This document shows, piece after piece, positions 38,421-49,185 of a stretch of DNA of 64,000 nucleotides. Where the stretch lies: NCBI GenBank assembly GCA_034766995.1, contig CM068317.1, positions 29,696,501 to 29,760,500 on the forward strand, read 5' to 3'. Source of the stretch: Acanthacorydalis orientalis. Its lineage: Eukaryota > Arthropoda > Insecta > Megaloptera > Corydalidae. The first letter of the stretch is position 1. Each line of letters opens with the position of its first letter. The notes under the pieces were generated by a model that ran no database searches, was not told the origin of the DNA, and was given only the letters and a program-made list of their open reading frames with translations. A program made the position numbers and the translations under genes.

Positions 38421-39040
38421 TGGAATTTCATGTGTATACCTGATATTTATGTACGACTTTTTTAAATATCTATTTCAGATATAAACTTTTTCTGAAGAAA
38501 TATCATTTGTGTGCAGTCTTTATTACTTGTAAAAATTAAGTAGGGCTGTAGCTTTTTTAGAATTAGAAAAAATATGGAAAATAATGAAAACTGAAACATT
38601 ACTATTCTTCTTTATAGATTTATGTGTGTAACCAGAGTTTTGGTTAACAAAACAAGAATGCTAGTATGTATTTTTATATAAGAATGTTAGAAAATTTAAA
38701 TTTACGTTTTTTGCAAATATAATCACATCTTAGAAATTATTTACTTTTGCATAAGTGTTTATAATTTAAAAAGTACAAAAATAACATTAATAATCTAGAT
38801 AAGTCAAGAGTTATTAATTGAATTTCTATTGACTGAAAATTATTGTTTAAGTACAGAGAGTCTGTAAATAAACTTCGTGGAAACTGTGAGGAAGAAAAAT
38901 GTGATAATAATAAACACAAACCAACTTGTGTTGTTGAAAAAGAAGTCGAACGGAAATAGATTTCATTTTTTTTCTAAATTTTTGGAAGTGTTTAAATATA
39001 ATTATTTTTATATGTTTCATTTCTACGTTAAATATTGTCT

Positions 39041-39108
<68 letters not shown>
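39041..39108. repeat. (TA)n microsatellite
   Basis: About 58 bp of pure TA after two TATG units. Confidence 0.96.
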
Positions 39109-39112
<4 letters not shown>

Positions 39113-39535
39113 GTATATATAAACTATTCATTTGCTAATTCCTGTTAATCCATACTCGACTTGACAGTTTTCCAATTTTTATATAACTGTAACTTTTATA
39201 TAAATGCATACACATAGCAAGATTATGACTTTTATGTGAAAACATTCGATTTTATTGTACAAGTTTCGTCGTAATATCAGTTTTTATTGCCAGTTTAATG
39301 TGGTCGTAAGGTCGTCCCATGATAAAACATACGTTAACCTTTTAATATAAGCTATTAATAGATAAGAACAATGTGGAATGCTGTTCAGAAAAAGTTGAAG
39401 CAATATTTTTCTACCGAATTAAACACACTATTCATTTATATTAGTGGTGTTCCTCTTTGGTTGGCTGATTTGTCACTAGAATTATTATATTCGCGAAATC
39501 ATATACGGTTTCCGCCATATACAAACACACATGCA

Positions 39536-39538
<3 letters not shown>

Positions 39539-39579
<41 letters not shown>
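39539..39579. repeat. (TA)n microsatellite
   Basis: About 41 bp of TA. Confidence 0.95.
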
Positions 39580-39584
<5 letters not shown>

Positions 39585-39733
39585 TTAAAATCAAGATAAT
39601 GTATTTAAATGATATTCATAAATATACGATTGTAATTTAGATTAAAGAATTAAGTCAAAACTAAATTATTTTATTGAGATCTTTATAAAATATTTATGCT
39701 GTTATTTAAATTTCTGAAAACAAACAGATATGG

Positions 39734-39760
<27 letters not shown>
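39734..39760. repeat. (TA)n, short
   Basis: About 27 bp of TA. Confidence 0.93.
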
Positions 39761-39766
<6 letters not shown>

Positions 39767-40200
39767 AAAAAATATTTTTTCGTCCTTTTTCAATATGTTT
39801 ACACAAGTTAAAAATTCATATATTTTAATGTATATGAAATATTGAAATTTTTTAGTTAATTTTATTTGTTAGTGTCTTATTTACATTAAAGTCTGTAATT
39901 TAAAGGCAATATTAAATAGTTGAAGAGAATAAATTTCTCTAAAAACATTCACCACTTTTGAAAATAGAACCGAAAATTTCAAGTGACTAACATTACCTTG
40001 ACTGTTTATTTTTCTTTTTTTCTGGCAATAAAATTAAAATTTGTTGTTTTTTTTTTGTTTTGAAGGCTGTACTTAACTATTTTATATTTCTCTATTTTTT
40101 TTCTGTATGAAATTTTATACATTTTTCGTTTTTGAAACATCTGTCGGAACAAACAACGAATTTAAATAACAAGTATTATTTTTTTTGTAAATATTTTACT

Positions 40201-40206
<6 letters not shown>

Positions 40207-40260
<54 letters not shown>
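40207..40260. repeat. (TA)n microsatellite
   Basis: About 54 bp of TA. Confidence 0.96.
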
Positions 40261-40262
<2 letters not shown>

Positions 40263-40642
40263 GAATTAGATAGTTGAAACAAACATTTTTTCTAAATATC
40301 ACCACTTTTGAAAAAAAATTTTTTTTCTTTTTTCTACTAATAAAATTAAACTTTTGTTTTTCTCCGGTTTTATTGAAGGTTTTTATTCTATAAATTAACA
40401 TTTTTCTTTCAATCACTTCCATTGATATATCGAGATAATAAATTAAATGTTCTATTATTGTAATATACTTCACTGCTAACACAGAATGACAAGTAGTTTT
40501 ATCATGATGAAGATTATATAAATTTGATGTACGTATAATTTGTATAAAAATGTGAAAAATGGCCATCTGTTGCATTTCGTGGCTCCTCTTTGAGCTGTTT
40601 GTGCTTTTTCAGTTCAAGTTTTTGTTTTCTTTAGGTTATGTT

Positions 40643-40648
<6 letters not shown>

Positions 40649-40712
<64 letters not shown>

Positions 40713-40720
40713 ATGTATGT
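40649..40720. repeat. (TA)n(TATG)n array
   Basis: About 54 bp of TA passing into TATG/TGTG units. Confidence 0.96.
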
Positions 40721-41034
40721 AAATATAACAAAATAGATGTTAAAGAATCGGAACGTGCAATATGTGTGTAATTATTTAATTTTTGAACTCGTTTCAATTA
40801 TCCTTATCACAAATCTATTTGAGAAAAAATACAAAATTCCTAAAAGTGTGAAATAAAAAAATATCAGACAAAAGATATTTTCTGTTTCAAAAATAATAAT
40901 AAGCGCTAAAGTTAAAAAAAGCAGTTAAGCATTTCAAACATTAATAAAAAAATCTATTACTTTAAAAAAGAATATCTCAGTATTTAAACTTCAAAAATGA
41001 ATATCATTTCACATCTTCATTCATACTGTCATTA

Positions 41035-41620
41035 ATCATTCGCGCGTGACTTTTTAATGCGGTGGCGTATAAGAAATACGTGTTACAATAATATTTGAAC
41101 TTCAACACGAAGTTGTCCAATAAATTGCATATATTGTTGAGAAAGATTTAATCAAATTCAGCTATTTGATACGTGTTCGAATATTAACGACATATCTGTT
41201 CTTTATTTATTTATCTCTCTTTGTACACGTCCAGTTGTCAATAGAGATATAAAATTTCACAATCAGATAATCATTGAATGCAATAGGAAAAAAACTTCTT
41301 ATGGGTAATTCGTGATTGATAGTAAAATCATACCATACGATACATTGTCATTGTTTGTTAGTCAGATAAGTAACACATAAACGTGTTTTATACAAATTAT
41401 AACCGGTAGGCAAAAGATAACATCGTACAGTTGCCTTATTCGGTCGGTTAATGTTGCTGCCGTATGTTCGTTATTTATATTTAGTTGAACGAAGATGAAG
41501 CGTTGGCTGAATATTTCGACTGTAATACAAAACTTATAGATTCGTGTAACGCGATATTCTTATAATTATCATTACGCGCTGTCGGTTTATCCGTTTAGTT
41601 TTAATTCAATTTATGTGGAT
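41035..41620. promoter_or_regulatory. CpG-containing island
   Basis: Scattered CpG-bearing words ('CATTCGCGCGTGACTT', 'GCGGTGGCGTATAAG', 'TTATTCGGTCGGTTAATG', 'TTACGCGCTGTCGG') over about 600 bp without a frame. It is less dense than the 34.4-kb island. Confidence 0.25.
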
Positions 41621-41889
41621 AATTTAATGTATGATTTATGCTCGACACATTATAATTTATACATGTATGTGTTTTAGTATTGATAAAAGATTCTTCGTGA
41701 AATAACGATCTGTTGATCAATGGCTTCATTCTATTATAAATCTGCAATTAATTCGTATCGATTTCACAATCCTCGTCAAACATTCCTAACATGTTTTCAA
41801 TAATTCAAACCCTTTATATGTGGGATTTGCAACATTTTGCAGAGTACAATCTATAAAATACCTCAAGTATATAATATAAATATTATAAA

Positions 41890-41892
<3 letters not shown>

Positions 41893-41938
<46 letters not shown>
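41893..41938. repeat. (TA)n microsatellite
   Basis: About 46 bp of TA. Confidence 0.96.
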
Positions 41939-41939
<1 letters not shown>

Positions 41940-42248
41940 CAACATAATATATAAATGCCATAAAATACTCATTCGAAATGTTGATCGTCTTCATTGTGAA
42001 TACATTGTAATTTTGTATGTATGTACTATCAAGATAATATATTAATATTTTTGTCGCTACTACCGATAGGTCATAGACACAAAAAAAAACATACACACAG
42101 ATGTTGTCTAGTTTGTGTCGAGTGAAGGCATTGCGTACATGTTGAGACAAGATAATGGGTTGAACCTCATAATCATCAAGCAAGAAGGTTGTTTCATTGA
42201 GCAAACAGGTGTGGAAGTAATCAGCGCACTGTGTGGGTTGGTAGACCA

Positions 42249-42259
42249 GGTTCGAATCC
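42249..42259 (+). promoter_or_regulatory. tRNA-type B-box, possible SINE remnant
   Basis: GGTTCGAATCC is a perfect match to the pol III B-box consensus. The flanks ('GTAGACCAGG' and 'CACTCTAGAACG') do not pair as a T-stem or acceptor stem, and no A-box stands about 40 nt upstream, so this is not a tRNA gene. The GC-rich tail 'CGTGGCCGCGTGGGCAGCGC' is unlike the surroundings and suggests a tRNA-derived SINE or other repeat. Confidence 0.35.
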
Positions 42260-43424
42260 CACTCTAGAACGTGGCCGCGTGGGCAGCGCGCGTCTCGCAT
42301 ACACATTTATCGAGCTTGCATGCACGTCGCATCAGGTCAGGATTCAATATTTTAAGTATATTTTAGAAAAAGAAAATATTTTTTTTTTAGAATCTTTAAT
42401 TAATTCGAGAAATAAACATATTTCTAGAAATAACTAAAAATAACACTTTTCATATGCTGTTATTTTAACTGTAATTAATTATCTTATCAGATCAATGACC
42501 ACTAAGTAACGACTTTTCGTGTTGTCTGATTAAAATATTTTTTCGATATAATGTATTAATAATTTAAACGTCTTTATTATTAAAGATTAATCAAAGTATA
42601 ATTTTATAAGTTATAATTAGCATGTCGTATCGCTTTCGAAATATCGCAAAGAGTAAGCACGAATAGTGTCTGTTTCATTTATGTCACGAATTAGTCAGGA
42701 AAATTACAAATCAATTTGTACATGTCTTGATCCAAAATATAATGTGATGAGAAAGACGGGTCTTGATCGACCTTAAGTTCATCGTAATTATTTTGATGAA
42801 TATATTTAATATTCATGTGTATAGAACCTCGATTTTATACAATCTGAAATCGTGCTATATGTATGTACTTTTATTTATTTTTACATTTAATGCATAGAAT
42901 TGAAATATTTTGTTTTCATGCATATTGTCCAATTAATATAGAATAATTCCATTTTTTATTTTTTTTTACCATGTAATTATTTTGATAGGGGCAATGCAAA
43001 TGTTATTTTTATGTAATTATAAATTTGTCATTTATTCTTTAGGTTGAAAACGACTTAAATAATGTTTTCTTATAAATTCAAATAAGTAAATGAAAAGTAT
43101 ACTAGAAATATAGTAAGAAAAACTGTATTTCTGTATAACTCGAATTATTATCGAATTATATTTCTGTATAGAAAAACTATATTCTGTTTAAACATCACAC
43201 GCCTCTTCCTATAGGTAAGGAATTTTTCTAGTTTCCAGAAATTGGTAGCTTATTAACGTTAAAAACAGTTAATACCGTTGGTGTAATGTATACTTCAGGT
43301 ATTTTATAATCTGATTATTGAAATCATTAATAAAACAGTAATGGAACTATTTGTTTAATGGCTAAATATATAAATAATATAATTTTTTAGACCGTGATTA
43401 AATTTACGTTCATTAATAATTTTT

Positions 43425-43477
43425 TTTACTTACTCCACAAACCAGTTATTTTTTCTGATCGAAAATATTCAATAATA
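43425..43477. mobile_element. Foldback MITE copy 8, left part (split by mariner)
   Basis: 'TTTACTTACTCCACAAACCA', 'TTTTTTCTGATCGAAAATAT' and TCAATAA are the left arm of the family. The arm is broken at a TA by the mariner 43478-44018 and continues at 44019. Confidence 0.75.
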
Positions 43478-44018
43478 TTAGGTTGGTAGAAAAATAATTG
43501 CGGATTATGCACCCATTTGTCAAGCTTTTTTGATTTTCCAAGCTGCTTTTTTTGATTAACGTCTAACTTTTGTCCAAGCTTTCGAATTGTTGTGCGTTGC
43601 TTGCTTTAACTAACGGCTTCAGTTGGTTGTTATGAATTGAAGAAGGACACCCGAGACCTTCTGTATCGTCAAGGATTTCGTCCGTATCACGAAAATTTTA
43701 GAACCACCATTGCACCGTATGTTCCTTAACAGTACACACACCAAAAGAATCGTTTAGTTTACGAGCCGTTTCCGCTGCTTTACTACACGTTTTGAACTTA
43801 TACAAAAAAATTGCTCTTATTTGTTTCTTTTCCATCTTTAATTTACTAATCTAATTTGAAGCAAAATTAATAACAAAACCAAAGTTGATGTTACCAAAAT
43901 ACAAAAAAATGCGCTTTAAAATGATATTAATATGAATACGATGAAATTACACTTTCATTGAAAAAATTAAGGTTAGAATTCAGAAAACAAAACCGCAATT
44001 ATTTCTTGTCAATCTTAA
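43478..44018 (-). mobile_element. Internally deleted mariner (Hsmar1/cecropia-like ends)
   Basis: The left end TTAGGTTGGTAGAAAAATAA followed by TTGCGG, and the reverse-complemented right end 'TTAAGATTGACAAGAAATAA' followed by TTGCGG, are inverted repeats (19 of 26 positions identical). TA lies on both outer sides (43476-43477 and 44019-44020), the target duplication typical of mariners. The left end is close to the known Hsmar1-type terminus. At 541 bp it is under half the usual 1.3 kb. The missing part is the catalytic domain. Confidence 0.9.
43510..43835 (-). pseudogene. Mariner transposase N-terminal remnant
   Basis: Read on the minus strand from ATG at 43835: MEKKQIRAIFLYKFKTCSKA, then 'AAETARKLNDSFG', 'TVKEHTVQWWF', a TAA stop, 'NFRDTDEILDD', 'GLGCPSSIHNNQLKPLVKA'. 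This is the first helix-turn-helix, the GRPS-type linker and the start of the second helix-turn-helix of a mariner (IS630/Tc1/mariner superfamily) transposase. After a frame change, 'LGKSKKLDKWVHNP' matches the family segment that follows the second helix-turn-helix. The frame then runs straight into the terminal repeat, so the whole DDD catalytic region is absent. It could bind terminal repeats at most. Confidence 0.88.
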
Positions 44019-44165
44019 TATATATGATTCGTTTTTAACTATTGCGAATGGGTATATTTCGAAGATGATGCTACCATTATCCAATTACTAAGGTAGAAAA
44101 AAAAATCATTTATGAATAAACATTTTTTGTAGTTAGTGGGTGTGAGTGAAAAAATAATTGGTGAA
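44019..44165. mobile_element. Foldback MITE copy 8, right part
   Basis: After the mariner: 'TTTCGAAGATGATGCTACCA' (centre), 'CAATTACTAAGGTAGAAAAA', then 'AAACATTTTTTGTAGTTAGT' and GGGTGTGAGTGAAAAAAT, which is the right arm end. Together with 43425-43477 it reconstitutes one interrupted copy. Confidence 0.65.
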
Positions 44166-44187
44166 TGTATTTATAAATATCTCACGA

Positions 44188-44400
44188 ATGAATTTTTCAC
44201 TCACCCGTCAAACCACAAATATTGTCTGACCTAAACGCTTTGAAGATGATGGCATCGCCATCGAAATGCACATAAGCATTAATCAAAAATGATCAGTAAT
44301 CAATTATTGAACATTTCAGTACAAAATAATTTTTTTCTGATTTGTGAGGTAAGGGGAAAAATTCATATGTGAATGTGAATTAGCAACATTACCAAAAAGA
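44188..44400. mobile_element. Foldback MITE copy 9
   Basis: 'GAATGAATTTTTCACTCACC' and 'AAACCACAAATATTGTCTGA' (left arm, inner part deleted), 'AACGCTTTGAAGATGATGGC' (centre), 'CATCGCCATCGAAATGCACA', 'AATCAAAAATGATCAGTAAT', 'CAATTATTGAACATTT', then 'GATTTGTGAGGTAAGGGGAA' and end 'GAATTAGCAACATTACC'. It sits directly beside copy 8, either a tandem insertion or a segmental repeat. Confidence 0.75.
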
Positions 44401-44783
44401 TATTGTGTATGTACAAATAGTTACTCTACTAATTAAACATGTGTTGTTGATCGATTCAATCCAATATATCATTAAATTGTTATATTACGATCAATCTTGT
44501 TTGTGAAAGTGTAAAAAAAGTTATTTAAAAATATTCTTGTATTATCATAGATTTAAATAATATTTAATTCACATTTGTGATATCCAACCCAGCAGGTTAA
44601 GGAATAAATATATTTGCAGTATTCAAAGTACGTATCTGATTGTGTTTATATTAGGTCCAGTGTTTATAAAAGTAAAATCTGTTAAACAAGAAAAAAATGA
44701 TAAAAACATTTTAAATCCGGTACTCGATCATATCCAGTCCCACATAAACACTTGTGTTAAGATGTTGAGTCGTTTACCTATGT

Positions 44784-44785
<2 letters not shown>

Positions 44786-44862
<77 letters not shown>
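44786..44862. repeat. (TA)n microsatellite
   Basis: About 77 bp of pure TA. Confidence 0.97.
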
Positions 44863-44864
<2 letters not shown>

Positions 44865-45269
44865 TTGTATGCATATTATGTGTGTTTTATAACGTGCACA
44901 CATTCGTCTGATGTTGTTATAATAACAGAATATATTAATTGCTTTTTATGATTTCAATATGTTCGATTAAATTTTCTTGTAGGCTGTGAAGAGGGTTTTA
45001 TCTTTGTGCTCTGATGAATATGTATTGCAGTTTTCTTATATTCAATTTATTATCGAACCATGTGTTGCGGTAGATCGTTAAATCTTTGTTCTTTAATTTC
45101 TTGTAGGCGTAGTTATATTTTATGCATAAATTATGTTAGACGTTTAAAATATGAATACACACTAATATATTTATAAATGTGTGTGTGTGTATATTACGAA
45201 AAATGAATTATAATAATTAAGGCTTGTAAGATAAACTCATTATCATAATTCAAATCTTTTTTCTTTATT

Positions 45270-45270
45270 A

Positions 45271-45345
<75 letters not shown>

Positions 45346-45364
45346 TGTGTGTGTGTATGTATGT
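45270..45364. repeat. (CA)n(TA)n(TG)n compound array
   Basis: About 27 bp of AC, about 46 bp of TA, then TG/TATG units: a nearly palindromic compound array. Confidence 0.97.
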
Positions 45365-46989
45365 GTAAATAAATCAAAAAAACAAACAGATCTACATATA
45401 TTTTTACTGAAAACAGTATCCATATATAATCTCCGTTATTTTTAAGTTATTTATTTTTTCTTTTTTAAACTTTATTAGTGTGTAGTAACTATCTTTTTTT
45501 TTATCAAACCGTCATATAAAAATATGCTTCAGGGAGTTTAGTTTTGTTTTAAATATATATTGAAACATACATATGTGTATAATAAATATCAATTATTTTC
45601 AAACTGTGGTTGAAAAAAAATATTGTATTTGATTTTAGAACCATCGAACTTCTTTAATTAATTTGTTTTTATGATCATGAAGGAGCATTTTTTATTTAGA
45701 ATAAAGTATGTAGATTGATCACTCTATATAATTGGGGCTATACAGTACTTGGGAATAGGTTTAATTTATCTCTCTAGTTTTTACTCTTTCTTTAGTTTAA
45801 TAGATTACACCGACAATTTATTATAATCACTAAATTACGCCATCAATCGTAACAAGAACATACGCTATACTATTGTCTGTGAGTTTTATGTGCGAATTTT
45901 TTACTCGTTTATCCTATTATAGTAGAATATTATAGAAATACATTTAGTACGTTGTATTTTAATATAAGGTAGTAGTAATATTTTAAAAAAGTTAATACTG
46001 ATCAGTTGTTTATTTAGAATACATTCATGTACTCTACTGCAGTTGTCAATTTTTTCATAGAATTGATTTCATAATCAATAAAAACTATGACAAAAAATAA
46101 CCTTTTCTCATTATTTAAGAATAATATTCTGCTAGAATAAGAATCTTGAATGATAATATTTTTTTAAGGTTTATTTAGTTGTTAAGGTTCTGAATTTCAT
46201 TTTTTCTCTGTATACTCCTTGCGATTGTTCCTGGAAATTCTTCCATGCCTATTACCAACTTCTGACTTGTATTCTTCTCTAACTTGATTTATATTACTGA
46301 CTCCGGTTCTATTTCTAGGAAAAAATAATTATTATTAAATATGATTTTGTATATACATATTTTAAAAAGTGTATTATACCTAATTAGATCAACATTTATT
46401 AGAGTTTCTTGACTGATTTATGCCGGATTTAATAAATTTAAGAACAAATATTTGACTTAACTGGAGAAAAGTTTTAAATTTACTGTTTTATGAAATTTTG
46501 AATTCGATAAATTTTATTTATGAAAAATCAGAGAATAGTAGAAAATGCTCAAATCACTAGGAAAAATCTTTATTGTGCGATTTTCCTGTATACGTTTTTG
46601 TAATTATTCTGTACAAATTATGAAGGCAATGTATGAGTTTATCCTTTCTTGTATTTTATTTGTATGTATATTTTGAATTTAAAATCTACGTGAAGTTGGT
46701 GCAAGTCAAAATCGGTCATAGAAGAAACAAACACATCTGGCTTACAAGATTCGCACGGAATAAGAAACATCTATATTTAAATGTTATTTTTGACTAGAAA
46801 CCACATGTACCGGTAGAGTAAATGAATTTTAATAAAAAAAAATGGTTTTCAAAGAAATACTTGATCTACAAACAGTTTATTTGCTAAAATTTGCATTAAA
46901 TCCGTCATCACTGTCAGTGAACATCTGTGTAGTTCTTTTCATATCATACATCTTACGTTTTTCCCATTATCGTAATATTTTTCCTCAAT

Positions 46990-47330
46990 CCAGTTCTGAA
47001 ACTGTAGCTAAATTCTCTTCCATAAATGAATTATTTTGTCATCTTACAAACTACAAAATATGTTTCGTATTAAAAATGCTCAATAAATGATTATGGATCA
47101 TATTTGTTATTACTTATGCGCATTTCATTGGTGATGTTATCACTCTTACAGCGCTAAGGTATAGACAAATCTGCATTTTTTTCTGAACGCTTCGAAAGTA
47201 CTTACACCGTCATTTAAATGCGTATAACCAACAATTAAAAATAATCAGTAGTCATTTACTAAACATTTTTGATCAGATTTTTTTTTTGATTTGTGGAATA
47301 AAAAAATAATTCATTAGTAAAATTTTCATA
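46990..47330. mobile_element. Foldback MITE copy 10 (complete)
   Basis: Left end 'CCAGTTCTGAAACTGTAGCT', arm 'TTCCATAAATGAATTATTTT', 'AATGATTATGGATCATATTT', 'TTATGCGCATTTCATTGGTG'. Centre: 'CAGCGCTAAGGTATAGACAA' against 'TTCTGAACGCTTCGAAAGTA'. Right arm: 'TTTAAATGCGTATAACCAAC', 'AATAATCAGTAGTCATTTAC', 'TTTTTGATCAGATTTTTTTT', 'GATTTGTGGAATAAAAAAAT'. It is about 340 bp with almost symmetrical arms and gives the full layout of the family. Confidence 0.78.
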
Positions 47331-48994
47331 TATTTCATTAATTTTGATTTCATTGATCTTCTAAGAAAAAATGTTTACTGATTAGTAGTTAATTTTCAGA
47401 CATTTTTATTACACAAAAGCGAAATATATATCGTTCTCTTTTCACACGATTTTGATAGCGAATTCTTAAGATTATTTCAATTCTCTATTAGTTTAAAGAG
47501 AGAAATATTTGCATTATAAACTTTATATTAATAAATATTTATATTATTTTTATAAAATCTAGCAATTCAGTAAAAGTAAAGAGAATAAGAGTAATCTCAC
47601 GTAGATCGGTTTGATCTTGTATAATGTAATGTAGATTGCTTAATTTGAAAATTACTGTTATGCAAAAATAATTGTTTTTTAATGTACAGTTTGGGTATTA
47701 TTAATCGAATTCAAATTCATTAAGTGTACTTTTTTTTAGATAGAAAATGACCCCAAATTTATGATCAATATATTATATTTTTTCGAATAAAATGTTTAAC
47801 ATATTTTTATACAAAGTACGTTGTAAGTACATCGCAAACAAGTTATTTCTGATCTAAAACTTGAACTATGCATATAAAATGAAACAGTAAATTAATTTTT
47901 TCTCTATATAAAACAAGTACACATAGACGATAATAGCTTATATTCAGTGACTCATAAAAGGAGTGGTTCATTGCATATTCTTAAATCTGTTTTAGATAGT
48001 AACTTAATTTGTACTTTTAGCGATTGGATTAACTAAATTAATCTTTTAATCAGAATCATCCATTGCAGATTATAAATAAAAAAGTATTTATTATTCTTGA
48101 CGACGTTTGTCGGAAGCCATATGATTCATAAAAAAAACTTTGTATGGGAATTTCTTCCATATAGAATATATTCTTTGATTTTGAATAGAAAAAAGAAACG
48201 TGTAGATGTAATCAAACAGGATATCAAATTGTTTTTTTTGTAAAATATGTGAATATTATACAATATAAAATACGTCTAACAGTACAGCAGTGTGATTAGA
48301 ATTTCATTTTGTATTTTTTTTTTTTTTAAATGCAAATTTTATATAAATTTTATTTTATCTAAAAGTATTTTATTATAGTATTTTCTTCTCAAATGTAGAA
48401 TATGAAATACTGACTTATTCCTGTTCACTGTACTTATGTATTTTTTACTTACATTTCCAAGTTGAAGATAGCAAAAGAAGAAAAATTAGATAAGACATTC
48501 AATAAATGTCTGATTTTTGATTTTTTTCTTTTATAAATATTATTTGGTCAGGATTGTTTCATGTTTATCTCATTTTTTATAGGTTTAATGATTTAAATTA
48601 ATAATTTCAGTTGATGGATTAACTAGACGACTCAAATGTAATATTCTTCTTTGATTTATATGATGACCATTTAATTTCAGTTAAAATATTTTCGGGATTT
48701 ATAACCAATGTAAATAAGGGAGATATTTTATTTTTGAAATATTCTTCGAATATATCCTTTATTTATCTTATTCTTCTCTTTATTTCTTCGGTCCTGATAA
48801 ATTGATATCGTTTAATTGCAGGAGATAATAGTTTGAGATGACATAAAATTTGGTCCTATAATTGGTTTGAAGAAAATATTTCATTTCATTTGTGTTTTGG
48901 AAATTTGATGCTTCGAATCATATTTCAAACAAGGTGGTGAATTAGTAAACGTAATTTAGTTGATAAGATATCATTTTAATATCTTATTGAGTTA
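47331..48994. other. Gene-free AT-rich DNA
   Basis: No gene, array or recognisable repeat. The spacer carries only short A and T tracts. Confidence 0.55.
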
Positions 48995-49185
48995 ATACAT
49001 TTCTGACACTGGCTAAATTAATTTTCAAAAATTATTTTATTTACCCTGCACTTTCTCAGATTATTTTTGATAAAAAATGATTAATAAATGATTATTGATC
49101 ATTTTTGAGCGTTGTTTATATGTGTTTTCATGGCAATTTATTGATCCGTAGAGCGGAAATGTACACAGAAAAATCTGTCGTTTTA
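48995..49185. mobile_element. Foldback MITE copy 11 (left arm)
   Basis: 'ACATTTCTGACACTGGCTAA', 'TTATTTACCCTGCACTTTCT', 'ATTATTTTTGATAAAAAATG', 'AAATGATTATTGATCATTTT', 'GTGTTTTCATGGCAATTTAT', then centre 'CGTAGAGCGGAAATGTACAC'. The right arm is absent. Confidence 0.65.

Larger units (their letters stand above)
37084..43424. other. Gene-free AT-rich DNA
   Basis: No gene is supported. It holds dispersed repeat copy B (38240-38420), TA arrays (39041-39108, 39539-39579, 39734-39760, 40207-40260, 40649-40720, 41893-41938), the island 41035-41620, and a tRNA-like B-box near 42250. Frames at 39371-39640 and 41863-42306 end in or run through TA arrays and are not credible. Confidence 0.5.
44401..46989. 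other. Gene-free AT-rich DNA
   Basis: Holds arrays 44786-44862 and 45270-45364. Otherwise unremarkable AT-rich spacer with no supported gene. Confidence 0.55.

Noticed and set aside
42190..42262. tRNA gene ending at the B-box
   Set aside because: Acceptor, D and anticodon stems cannot be drawn, and the T-stem has several mismatches.
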